Shown here piece after piece: positions 1 to 6,074 of a DNA stretch of 6,632 nucleotides. The notes under the pieces were generated by a model that was not told where the DNA came from, made no database searches, and saw nothing but the letters and a program-made list of their open reading frames with translations. The stretch spans positions 1 to 6,632 of the forward strand of contig VYCX01000470.1 in NCBI GenBank assembly GCA_009843725.1. Reading direction: 5' to 3'. Every line of letters begins with the position of its first letter. The first letter of the stretch is position 1. Origin of the DNA: Boseongicola sp. SB0675_bin_26. GTDB lineage: Bacteria > Pseudomonadota > Alphaproteobacteria > Rhodobacterales > Rhodobacteraceae. The position numbers were made by a program, and so were the translations under genes.

Positions 1-1076
1 GCGGCATCGATGTGGGCAAGCTTGTTCCGGGCGCAGTCCTTCAGTTCCTCGACCTTCGCCTCGACGACCGGGTTGCCGTCGAACAGGTCGCCGAACTCCA
101 GGAGGTCCGTCTCGTAGGCGAGGATCTGCTGCATGCGCAGCGACCATTGCTGGTCCCACGGGCGCGGCAGTCCGAGCGCCTCGTTCCAGGCCGGCAGCTG
201 GACCGCACGGGCGCGGGCGTTCCGCGACAGCGTGACCGCAAGCATTTCCAGGAGGATGCGATAGACGTTGTTCTCGGGCTGCTGCTCCGTCAGGCCGAGC
301 GAGTTGACCTGGACGCCGTAGCGGAAGCGGCGGTACTTCGGATCCTCGACCCCGTAGCGCTCGCGGCAGATCTCGTCCCAGAGCTCCGAGAAGGCGCGCA
401 TCTTGCACATCTCGGTCACGAAGCGAATGCCGGCGTTCACGAAGAAGGAGATGCGCCCGACCATGGCCGGGAAGTCCGCCGCCGGCACCTTGGCCCTGAG
501 GTCGTCGAGCACGGCCTGCGCTGTCGCCAGCGCGTAGGCGAGTTCCAGCTCGGGCGTCGCGCCGGCTTCCTGCAGGTGATAGGAGCAGACGTTCACCGGG
601 TTCCAGCCGGGGATGTGCCTGCCCGTGTAGGCCGCGACGTCGGTGACCATGCGAAGGCTGGATGCGGGCGGACAGATGTAGGTGCCGCGCGAGAGGTATT
701 CCTTGAGGATGTCGTTCTGGACCGTGCCCTTGAGCCTGGAGATGTCCGCTCCCTGCTCCTCGGCAACGGCGATGTAGAGGGCGAGAAGCCACGGCGCCGT
801 GGCGTTGATCGTCATCGACGTGTTCATCCCCTCCAGCGGGATTCCGTCGAAGAGAAGCCGCATGTCGCCCAGGTGCGAGATCGGCACGCCGACCTTTCCC
901 ACCTCGCCCTGTGCCAGCTCGTGGTCGCTGTCATAGCCCGTCTGTGTCGGCAGGTCGAACGCGACCGAGAGGCCTGTCTGGCCCCTGGAGAGGTTGTCGC
1001 GGAAGAGCGCGTTCGAGGCCTGGGCCGTCGAATGCCCTGCATATGTCCTGAAGAGCCAGGGTCTGTCTGCGGTCAT
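1..1076 (-). CDS. ecm: Ethylmalonyl-CoA mutase, N-terminal part (truncated by window edge)
   Basis: Coenzyme B12-dependent mutase that converts (2R)-ethylmalonyl-CoA to (2S)-methylsuccinyl-CoA in the cytoplasmic ethylmalonyl-CoA pathway (also called MeaA). The minus strand is open from ATG at 1076 to the left edge, giving 358 codons plus two bases with no stop. Seen: the N-terminal block RTYAGHSTAQASNALFR (about 10-26), QTGLSVAFDLPTQTGYD (33-49), GMNTSMTINATAPW (83-96), SYHLQEAGAT (165-174), QVNSLGLTEQQPENN (256-270) and LPRPWDQQWS (303-312), all typical of the acyl-CoA mutase catalytic barrel and closest, from memory, to MeaA/Ecm rather than methylmalonyl-CoA mutase. Family members are about 650 residues, so the rest of the barrel and the C-terminal cobalamin-binding domain lie outside the window. 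The ATG is preceded by a G-rich tract (GGGGGG, 1082-1087); an in-frame GTG at 1082 is an alternative start. Its divergent neighbour ccr acts in the same pathway, which strongly supports the call. Confidence 0.95.
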   Translation of the reverse strand, partial: MTADRPWLFRTYAGHSTAQASNALFRDNLSRGQTGLSVAFDLPTQTGYDSDHELAQGEVGKVGVPISHLGDMRLLFDGIPLEGMNTSMTINATAPWLLALYIAVAEEQGADISRLKGTVQNDILKEYLSRGTYICPPASSLRMVTDVAAYTGRHIPGWNPVNVCSYHLQEAGATPELELAYALATAQAVLDDLRAKVPAADFPAMVGRISFFVNAGIRFVTEMCKMRAFSELWDEICRERYGVEDPKYRRFRYGVQVNSLGLTEQQPENNVYRILLEMLAVTLSRNARARAVQLPAWNEALGLPRPWDQQWSLRMQQILAYETDLLEFGDLFDGNPVVEAKVEELKDCARNKLAHIDA

Positions 1077-1092
1077 GGGCACCCCCCAATGA

Positions 1093-1105
1093 GCAACAAA
1101 GTTGC
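1093..1105. promoter_or_regulatory. Short inverted repeat just upstream of ecm start
   Basis: The sequence reads GCAAC-AAA-GTTGC, a perfect 5-bp inverted repeat with a 3-bp centre, beginning 17 bp upstream of the ecm ATG. Its position would let a bound regulator, or a small hairpin in the 5' leader, affect ecm expression. Five-bp arms can occur by chance, so the role is inference from location. Confidence 0.3.
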
Positions 1106-1142
1106 GGCATCTGGAAATAAAGCGTAACAAACTGTCCCTGTC

Positions 1143-1165
1143 AATACGCCGCGTTGCAGCGTATT
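1143..1165. promoter_or_regulatory. 23-bp inverted repeat in the ecm-ccr divergent region (candidate operator)
   Basis: Perfect 7-bp arms AATACGC and GCGTATT flank a 9-bp centre. Inside the centre, GC and GC also pair, so 9 of 10 positions on each side match around a GTT middle. It lies 67 bp upstream of the ecm start and 217 bp upstream of the ccr start. Symmetry of this size in a shared control region fits a dimeric regulator. CcrR, a TetR-family protein, is known to control ccr in Methylobacterium by binding a palindrome, but I cannot say that this is the same site. Confidence 0.45.
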
Positions 1166-1264
1166 CCGGATCCGGCGGCCGCATTCAAGGCTTGGAGTCA
1201 TCCGTCGTCCGACCGCTTCTGTGCGCAGAACTGTCCTGAATCTGGCCCTTCGGCAAGAGTTCGA

Positions 1265-1288
1265 GCAATAAAGTTTCAAATTTTTTGC
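1265..1288. promoter_or_regulatory. AT-rich 24-bp quasi-palindrome between ecm and ccr (candidate operator)
   Basis: A 24-bp stretch with ends GCAA and TTGC matches its own reverse complement at 18 of 24 positions (9 of 12 pairs). It stands out as strongly AT-rich in a GC-rich locus. It lies 94 bp upstream of the ccr start and next to a TATATT hexamer at 1294-1299. This could be a regulator site, a promoter-associated AT tract, or both; the sequence alone does not decide. Confidence 0.4.
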
Positions 1289-1320
1289 CAGTGTATATTG
1301 AATGTTGCGCGACGGAATGA

Positions 1321-1348
1321 TTGACTTGGGGTCGAATCTGTGATTCTG
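1321..1348 (+). promoter_or_regulatory. Candidate ccr promoter
   Basis: TTGACT at 1321-1326 is a near-consensus sigma70 -35 hexamer, but the -10 side is weak: GATTCT at 1342-1347 or ATTCTG at 1343-1348 with 15- or 16-bp spacing. A start site near 1355 would give a leader of roughly 27 nt that includes the ribosome-binding site. The poor -10 would fit an activator-dependent promoter, as expected for a substrate-induced pathway, but that is inference. Confidence 0.3.
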
Positions 1349-1366
1349 CATCGCGGCGTCACATGG

Positions 1367-1372
1367 AAGGAG
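1367..1372 (+). promoter_or_regulatory. Ribosome-binding site of ccr
   Basis: AAGGAG is a strong Shine-Dalgarno match placed 9 nt before ATG 1382. It selects that start over the in-frame GTG at 1340, which would add 14 residues and place the SD inside the coding region. Confidence 0.85.
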
Positions 1373-1381
1373 CAACGCGGG

Positions 1382-2671
1382 ATGGCTTTGGACAAGATGA
1401 GCGCGGACACGGCATCGGCAGAGGGCAGGGATCTCTACGACCTGGGAGAGATCCCGCCCATGGGCCACGTGCCCGCAAGGATGCACGCCTGGGCGATTCG
1501 CCGCGAGCGGCATGGCGAACCGGACCGGTCGTTCCAGCTTGAGGTGGTCGATGTGCGCATGCCCGGAAGCAACGAGGTCGTCGTTCTCGTGATGGCCGCC
1601 GGCGTCAACTACAACGGCGTCTGGGCCGGCCTCGGCATTCCGATCAGCCCCTTCGACGTTCACGGGGCGGACTACCACATTGCCGGTTCTGACGCCTCGG
1701 GCATCGTCTGGGCCGTCGGGGACCGCGTCAAGAACTGGAAGGTCGGTGACGAGGTCGTCATCCATTGCAACCAGGATGACGGCGACGACGAGCATTGCAA
1801 CGGCGGCGACCCGATGTACTCACCGAGCCAGAGAATCTGGGGATACGAGACCCCGGACGGCTCGTTCGCCCAGTTCACGACGGTCCAGGCGCAGCAGCTG
1901 ATGCCCCGGCCGAAGCACCTGACCTGGGAGGAAAGCGCGTGCTACACGCTGACGTTGGCCACGGCCTACAGGATGCTCTTCGGCCACCACCCGCACGAGC
2001 TGAAGCCCGGGCAGAACGTGCTGGTCTGGGGCGCCAGCGGCGGGCTGGGATCCTACGCGATCCAGCTCGTCAACACGGCGGGCGGCAACGCGATCGGCGT
2101 GATCAGCGACGAGGAGAAGCGCGAGTTCGTCATGAGCCTCGGCGCGAAGGGCGTGATCAACCGCAACGAGTTCGAATGCTGGGGACAGCTGCCGACCGTG
2201 AACTCGCCGGAATACGGAGAGTGGTTCAAGGAGGTCCGCCGGTTCGGCAAGGCCATCTGGGACATCACCGGCAAGGGGGTCAATGTCGACATCGTCTTCG
2301 AGCACCCCGGCGAGGCCACGTTCCCGGTCTCGACCTTCGTGGTCAAGAAGGGCGGAATGGTCGTCATCTGCGCGGGCACCACGGGCTACAACCTGACGAT
2401 GGACGCGCGCTACGTCTGGATGCACCAGAAGCGCATCCAGGGCAGCCACTTCGCTCACCTGCAGCAGGCCTCGGCCGCCAACAAGCTGATGGTCGACCGC
2501 CGTCTTGACCCGTGCATGTCGGAGGTCTTCCCGTGGAGCGACATCCCGGCCGCCCACGTGAAGATGCGCAGGAACGAGCACAAGCCCGGCAACATGGCCG
2601 TCCTGGTCCAGGCGCCGCGGACAGGGCTGCGCACGCTCGACGACGCGCGGGAAGCGGGCAAGCAGGGATAG
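1382..2671 (+). CDS. ccr: Crotonyl-CoA carboxylase/reductase
   Basis: Cytoplasmic NADPH-dependent medium-chain reductase superfamily enzyme that reductively carboxylates crotonyl-CoA to (2S)-ethylmalonyl-CoA, the signature step of the ethylmalonyl-CoA pathway. The product has 429 residues, the usual family length of about 430. Seen: LYDLGEIPPMGHVP near the N-terminus, MAAGVNYNGVWAGLGIP (71-87), HIAGSDASGIVWAVGD (99-114), HCNQDDGDDEHCNGGDP (128-144), the NADPH-binding glycine motif GASGGLGS (217-224), VFEHPGEATFP (305-315) and the C-terminal KPGNMAVLVQAPRTGLRT (401-418). The CO2-holding residues known from the Kitasatospora enzyme (Asn, Phe, Glu, His) appear matched by an Asn of NYN (76 or 78), Tyr155 in place of Phe, Glu156 and His356. 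The conserved carboxylation residues argue against a plain enoyl reductase. The start is fixed by the AAGGAG site. It is divergent from ecm and presumably co-regulated with it. Confidence 0.97.
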   Translation: MALDKMSADTASAEGRDLYDLGEIPPMGHVPARMHAWAIRRERHGEPDRSFQLEVVDVRMPGSNEVVVLVMAAGVNYNGVWAGLGIPISPFDVHGADYHIAGSDASGIVWAVGDRVKNWKVGDEVVIHCNQDDGDDEHCNGGDPMYSPSQRIWGYETPDGSFAQFTTVQAQQLMPRPKHLTWEESACYTLTLATAYRMLFGHHPHELKPGQNVLVWGASGGLGSYAIQLVNTAGGNAIGVISDEEKREFVMSLGAKGVINRNEFECWGQLPTVNSPEYGEWFKEVRRFGKAIWDITGKGVNVDIVFEHPGEATFPVSTFVVKKGGMVVICAGTTGYNLTMDARYVWMHQKRIQGSHFAHLQQASAANKLMVDRRLDPCMSEVFPWSDIPAAHVKMRRNEHKPGNMAVLVQAPRTGLRTLDDAREAGKQG

Positions 2672-3101
2672 ACGAGGTCCTGCCTGCCGTGCAGCAACCG
2701 GGACAGGGCCGATTCTGCCTGGGCATTGCCGCGTGAGAGGGCGCGCGCGTTGAACGGCGCTGGCCAAGTTCGATGTCACCCGTATTTTCGCGGAAGCCGT
2801 CCGCATCCGTCATTCTGGGCGTTGAATTTCGAGCCGGTCGGGCGCCCGGCGTGGTCGCGGGCACCTGTCGCCGCATAGGCATCAATGCTGCAAGGCAGGT
2901 CCGGCGGCCCAGACAGAACCGCACGACAGGTCCCGGGCCCGAAGGTCTTTGGCGGGGTGCAAGCCGCGACGACTCCGCACGAGGCACAGGCCTCTGGAAC
3001 CTTGTGACCGGTGCGGGACCGAACTGTGGATCTTCCGGGACTGGAGCAGGCCGGGAAGCCGCCGTGAGAAGGGCCGCCGGCACCGCCCGGCAATTCGTGG
3101 T
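2672..3101. other. Convergent intergenic region, no gene seen
   Basis: This 430-bp stretch separates the 3' ends of ccr and the minus-strand ligase gene. Open frames here are arginine- and proline-rich, lack good ribosome-binding sites, and run into or under the neighbours. GC-rich short palindromes such as GGGCGCCC occur, but no hairpin followed by a T-run is visible on either strand, so I see no intrinsic terminator. Termination may be Rho-dependent. Confidence 0.6.
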
Positions 3102-4280
3102 TCAGACGCCTTCGCGCGTGTCGGCGATGCCCTGGTCAACGACCTTGCCGAGCGCCTCCGCGTCGCTGTCTCCCTCGACGCGTCGCAGGCGGTAGAGATC
3201 GACCTGCCGGTCGGCGGAGGTGCCTTCGCGCACGATGTCGAGAGCGCGGCGTATTTCCACCTCGCAGCCCAGCGCATGCGCGTCTTCCGCCAGGTCCTCG
3301 ACAAGCTCGGCAACAAGGTCCTCGATGTCCGTGCGACCGCTCAGGCGCCGGGAGTCGCCGAAGTTCGCCAGCACGCCGTAGCGCTGCGCGACCCAACGGT
3401 TCTCCGCAATGATGTCGGTGTGGTCCTCGAGCGGCAGCCTGCCGTCCCTGTCGAGACGCATCAGCATCCGGACGAGGGATGCGTACAAGGCAGCGATGCA
3501 GACCGCGTCGTCGATGCGGGTGCAGATGTCGCATATCCGAAGCTCGACGGTCGGAAAGGCATGGGAGGGACGGATGTCCCACCACAGCTCGCTGCCGTCC
3601 TCGATGAACTTCATGCGCTGGTACTCGCCAAGGAGTTCCTCGTAGTCGTCCCAGGAATGCAGCGGCCCGGGTATGCCGGTGCGGGGAAGGCCGCCCATCA
3701 GCGTCAGTCGCCAGGACTTGAATCCGGTCAGCCGGCCCTGGCTGAAGGGCGAGGAGGTCGACAAGGCGTGCAGAAGGGGCAGGTAGTTGCGGAGCACCGT
3801 CATGACCCGGATCCGGGAATCCCGGTCCCCGAAGCCTGCATGGACATGCATGCCTCCGACCACGAACTGGCGAACGTTCTCCTGGAACCTGCTGGCGAAG
3901 TTGTCGTAGCGCTTCTTCGGCGTGGTCATCTGTTCCGACTGCAACGCGAAGGGATGCGTGGAAGCGGCGAGCACTGCAGCGCCGTGCTGCTCCGCAGCCT
4001 CGATGATCGTGCCGCGGGTCTCGCGCAGGGCCTGTCGCAGCGTGGCAACGGAACTGCAGACCCGGGTGTTGGATTCGATCTGCGTGCGAAGGAATTCGCG
4101 AACGATCTTGTGGGCGCCGCTGGCCTTCTCGCTGGCCTCGAAGATCGCGACATCCGGATCGGCAATCAGGTCGCGCGTCCTGGGGTCGACGAGGAAGAAC
4201 TCCTCCTCGATTCCGAGCGTGACCGCGAATTCGTCGTCGTCGGGATAGACGGTCTCGGCTCCGGTTTCGATTTCGTTCAC
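3102..4280 (-). CDS. ybdK: YbdK-family carboxylate-amine ligase (glutamate-cysteine ligase type 2)
   Basis: The 392-residue product belongs to the GCS2/YbdK family of ATP-dependent carboxylate-amine ligases; E. coli YbdK (372 residues) has weak gamma-glutamylcysteine synthetase activity in vitro and its physiological substrate is uncertain. Seen: TLGIEEEFFLVDP (21-33, the glutamate-rich N-terminal motif), RTQIESNTRVCSS (65-77), STHPF (107-111), GGMHVHAGFGDRD (142-154, metal/nucleotide-site histidines), LSTSSPFSQGR (173-183), WWDIRPSHAFPTVELRICD (233-251) and RYGVLANF (300-307). The frame is open up to ATG 4430, but residues before GTG 4280 are arginine-rich and unlike the family, and GGGGGA lies 6 nt before that GTG, so I chose GTG. 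A 442-residue form from 4430 is the alternative. It is convergent with ccr and shows no operon partner in this window. The family is clear; the substrate is not. Confidence 0.9.
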   Translation of the reverse strand: MNEIETGAETVYPDDDEFAVTLGIEEEFFLVDPRTRDLIADPDVAIFEASEKASGAHKIVREFLRTQIESNTRVCSSVATLRQALRETRGTIIEAAEQHGAAVLAASTHPFALQSEQMTTPKKRYDNFASRFQENVRQFVVGGMHVHAGFGDRDSRIRVMTVLRNYLPLLHALSTSSPFSQGRLTGFKSWRLTLMGGLPRTGIPGPLHSWDDYEELLGEYQRMKFIEDGSELWWDIRPSHAFPTVELRICDICTRIDDAVCIAALYASLVRMLMRLDRDGRLPLEDHTDIIAENRWVAQRYGVLANFGDSRRLSGRTDIEDLVAELVEDLAEDAHALGCEVEIRRALDIVREGTSADRQVDLYRLRRVEGDSDAEALGKVVDQGIADTREGV

Positions 4281-4286
4281 TGGCTT

Positions 4287-4292
4287 TCCCCC
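4287..4292 (-). promoter_or_regulatory. Ribosome-binding site supporting GTG start of ybdK-like gene
   Basis: On the minus strand GGGGGA precedes GTG 4280 by six bases. This purine-rich match decides between the GTG start, which gives a family-length protein, and the far upstream ATG at 4430. Confidence 0.6.
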
Positions 4293-4574
4293 ATGCTTTC
4301 TCGTGGCCCGTCGTGACCGCCTGTGGGTGCCGCGGCTGCCGCACAGGGCTGCAGGCGTCGCCCAGGACGTGCGCCCGCTCTGCCAAGCGCGCTGCGTGCC
4401 CATGGAGCGGCCCCAAGGACGGCTTTCCATTAGCGCGACCCGCCCGCGACGTCAAAGGCGACCTGCCTTCGGTTCAGTTGCCTGCGCTCAAACCTCTGAA
4501 CTCCGACCGCCTCGGGTCGTGATCGGCCTGGGCCCTGTCAATCCATCACGCTCAAGTCCGGCTCATCTCCTGTT

Positions 4575-4760
4575 TCATTTCGGCATTCTTCCGTCCCGGT
4601 CCTGCAGGGGTTGTACGGCGACTGTGGCATGGGACAGGAACCGCCCTTGGGCTTTCGCATTCTCGTCGGCGGCTGGCGCTTCAAGCGACGGAAGCCGGCC
4701 AACGCGCTGGCAGGCCGCTGCAAGAGTCGTCCCGGCTTCATCACGAGCCCGGCCGAACAC
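4575..4760 (-). pseudogene. Possible gene remnant, unknown function
   Basis: The minus-strand frame from GTG 4760 to the stop at 4575-4577 gives 61 residues of balanced, protein-like composition (for example DEAGTTLAAACQRVGR and APAADENAKAQGRF). The frame stays open further upstream without a start codon until stops near 4840, as expected for the C-terminal tail of a gene that lost its front. I recognise no family and see no clear ribosome-binding site. It could equally be chance. Confidence 0.2.
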
Positions 4761-4871
4761 GGTGAACTCTGCACGATCTCGTACCGAGCCATTTTTCCGT
4801 GGATCCGGAAACGCCGCCCGCTGCCTCGTTCAATCTGTTCAGGTCCGTTCCGCGAAAGCTACTGACCTCGA

Positions 4872-4902
4872 GACAATCTCCGCGTAAATTACGGAGATTG
4901 TC
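4872..4902. promoter_or_regulatory. Upstream operator-like inverted repeat of fic
   Basis: Perfect 11-bp arms GACAATCTCCG (4872-4882) and CGGAGATTGTC (4892-4902) flank a 9-bp spacer. It sits directly upstream of the -35 hexamer at 4904. The core AATCTCCG is the same as in the second repeat at 4911-4939, with inverted order of the half-sites, so both are probably bound by one protein. The winged helix at the Fic C-terminus is the natural candidate (inference). Confidence 0.8.
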
Positions 4903-4903
4903 A

Positions 4904-4932
4904 TTGCCCTTGCGGAGATTGCTCTCTATAAT
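4904..4932 (+). promoter_or_regulatory. fic promoter (sigma70-like)
   Basis: TTGCCC (4904-4909) and a perfect TATAAT (4927-4932) are separated by 17 bp, the optimal spacing. Transcription would begin near 4939, leaving a leader of only about 16 nt before ATG 4955. The -35 lies between the second and third half-sites and the -10 overlaps the fourth, so occupancy of the operators would block RNA polymerase. Confidence 0.75.
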
Positions 4933-4939
4933 CTCCGCA
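4911..4939. promoter_or_regulatory. Downstream operator-like inverted repeat overlapping the fic -10 box
   Basis: Perfect 10-bp arms TGCGGAGATT (4911-4920) and AATCTCCGCA (4930-4939) flank a 9-bp spacer, the same spacer length as the upstream repeat. The repeat covers the spacer and -10 of the promoter. A weaker fifth copy, TGCGGAAAAC (4945-4954, 7 of 10 positions), abuts the start codon. Confidence 0.8.
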
Positions 4940-4954
4940 GAAAGTGCGGAAAAC

Positions 4955-6067
4955 ATGACCTGCATTCACGAACTCAATGACTGGACAAGGTTCACTTGGG
5001 ACAAGGCTGCGCTGTTTTCCAAGCTCGCGGCGGTACGCCACAGGCAAGGCCGGCTTCTTGGCCGGATGGAAGGCCTGGGCTTCGATCTGCGCGATGAAGC
5101 CATGTTGCGAACATTGACCAGCGATGTCGTCAAGAGCAGCGAGATTGAGGGCGAAATCCTCGACAAGGACCAGGTGCGGTCATCAATTGCACGACGTCTC
5201 GGGATCGAGATTGCCGCATTGGTTGCATCGGATCGACATGTCGACGGCATCGTTGAGCTGGCGCTTGATGCGACACAAGACTGCCACAAGCCACTTGATG
5301 CGGAGCGCCTGCTTGGCTGGCACGCAGCGCTGTTTCCAACAGGGCGAAGCGGCACGAAAAGGATCAAGGTCGGCGATTGGCGCGACGCTGCCAGTGGGCC
5401 GATGCAGGTTGTTTCAGGGCCCATTGGTCGAGAGCGCGTTCACTTCGAAGCCCCGGACGCCGCCAGGCTGGATGTTGAAATGGAGCGCTTTCTGGATTGG
5501 TTCAATCGTGAGTCGGAAACGGATCCAGTCATCAAGGCGGCCACGGCACATCTATGGTTTGTCACGATCCACCCGTTTGAGGACGGCAACGGGCGCATTG
5601 CCCGGGCCATTGCGGACATGGCGCTGGCGCGCTCAGAGAACAGCACGCAACGACATTACAGCATGTCGACCCAAATCCGTCAGGAGCGCGACGCCTACTA
5701 TGAAATCCTGGAGTCGACGCAAAAGGGGGGGCATGACATCACGCCCTGGCTGACCTGGTTTCTGGATTGCCTTGATCGGGCCATTGAAGGCGCGGAGGAC
5801 ATTCTTGCCAGTGTCTTTGAAAAGGCTCGGTTCTGGGAGAAGCATGCAACGACGAATCTCAACGAAAGGCAGCGGGACATTCTGAACCGGCTGCTGGACG
5901 GTTTCGAAGGCAAGCTCACCACGTCGAAATATGCAAAGATCGAGAAGTGCTCTCAGGACACGGCATATAGAGACATCATTGTGTTGATCGAGTCAGGCGC
6001 GCTGATGAAGGATGAAGCTGGTGGACGCAGTACCAGCTATTCGTTGGTGGCGGGGCAGGGAGCTTGA
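4955..6067 (+). CDS. Fic-domain AMPylase-type protein with DUF4172-like N-terminus and C-terminal winged helix
   Basis: Fic enzymes transfer AMP (or another nucleotide moiety) from a nucleotide to hydroxyl side chains of target proteins; the target here is unknown. The 370-residue product shows, in order: a DUF4172-like N-terminal region (about 7-85) beginning NDWTRFTWD with QGRLLGRMEGLGFDLRDEA; an inhibitory motif S61-SEI-E65-G66 within KSSEIEGE that fits the class II [S/T]xxxE[G/N] rule; a probable flap around GRSGTKRIKVGDWR (130-143); the complete active-site motif HPFEDGNGRIAR (206-217) with catalytic His206 and Asp210; and a winged-helix region (about 302-365) with SKYAKIEKCSQDTAYRDI and GGRSTSYSL. 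No key residue is missing. The frame is open back to ATG 4799, but the promoter at 4904-4932 and the family N-terminus support ATG 4955. The SD is weak (GCGGA, 4 nt away). Lower GC and looser codon use than ccr suggest transfer. No separate antitoxin gene is seen, consistent with an internal inhibitor. Confidence 0.95.
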   Translation: MTCIHELNDWTRFTWDKAALFSKLAAVRHRQGRLLGRMEGLGFDLRDEAMLRTLTSDVVKSSEIEGEILDKDQVRSSIARRLGIEIAALVASDRHVDGIVELALDATQDCHKPLDAERLLGWHAALFPTGRSGTKRIKVGDWRDAASGPMQVVSGPIGRERVHFEAPDAARLDVEMERFLDWFNRESETDPVIKAATAHLWFVTIHPFEDGNGRIARAIADMALARSENSTQRHYSMSTQIRQERDAYYEILESTQKGGHDITPWLTWFLDCLDRAIEGAEDILASVFEKARFWEKHATTNLNERQRDILNRLLDGFEGKLTTSKYAKIEKCSQDTAYRDIIVLIESGALMKDEAGGRSTSYSLVAGQGA

Positions 6068-6074
6068 CGCCGCC

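Larger units (their letters stand above)
4281..4870. other. Gene-poor divergent region between ybdK-like gene and fic
   Basis: About 590 bp with several overlapping short open frames on both strands, none with a recognisable domain or a good ribosome-binding site. The plus-strand frame from 4303 is rich in Arg, Ser and Ala and reads as an artefact of GC-rich DNA. No tRNA, CRISPR, terminator or IS end is visible. The only part with protein-like composition is the minus-strand frame around 4575-4760, listed separately. Confidence 0.6.

Noticed and set aside
12..1127. 371-codon plus-strand open frame opposite ecm
   Set aside because: It is antisense to a clearly recognisable mutase, is Arg/Val/Glu-rich with no domain, and arises from GC-rich codon structure.
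1820..2806. 328-codon minus-strand open frame opposite ccr
   Set aside because: Shadow of ccr; no recognisable motif, and the plus strand gives a complete family-length enzyme.
2836..2860. GC-rich hairpin considered as a ccr terminator
   Set aside because: It contains GGGCGCCC but has almost no loop and no T-run after it, and it lies more than 160 bp past the stop codon.
2949..4316. 455-codon plus-strand open frame opposite the ybdK-like gene
   Set aside because: Antisense to a gene with all family motifs; the residue pattern is a GC-rich shadow and the start lies in the intergenic gap.
3136..4455. 439-codon minus-strand frame overlapping the ybdK-like gene in another frame
   Set aside because: Extremely rich in Arg, His, Pro and Ala, typical of a frame-shifted shadow; no motif.
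4611..4865. 84-codon plus-strand frame ending just before the fic operator, considered as an antitoxin
   Set aside because: It starts at TTG without a ribosome-binding site and lacks the [S/T]xxxE[G/N] motif expected of a FicA-type antitoxin; that motif is already inside the Fic protein.
4303..4887. 194-codon plus-strand open frame upstream of fic
   Set aside because: Low-complexity Arg/Ser/Ala composition, no ribosome-binding site, and it runs into the fic operator repeats.
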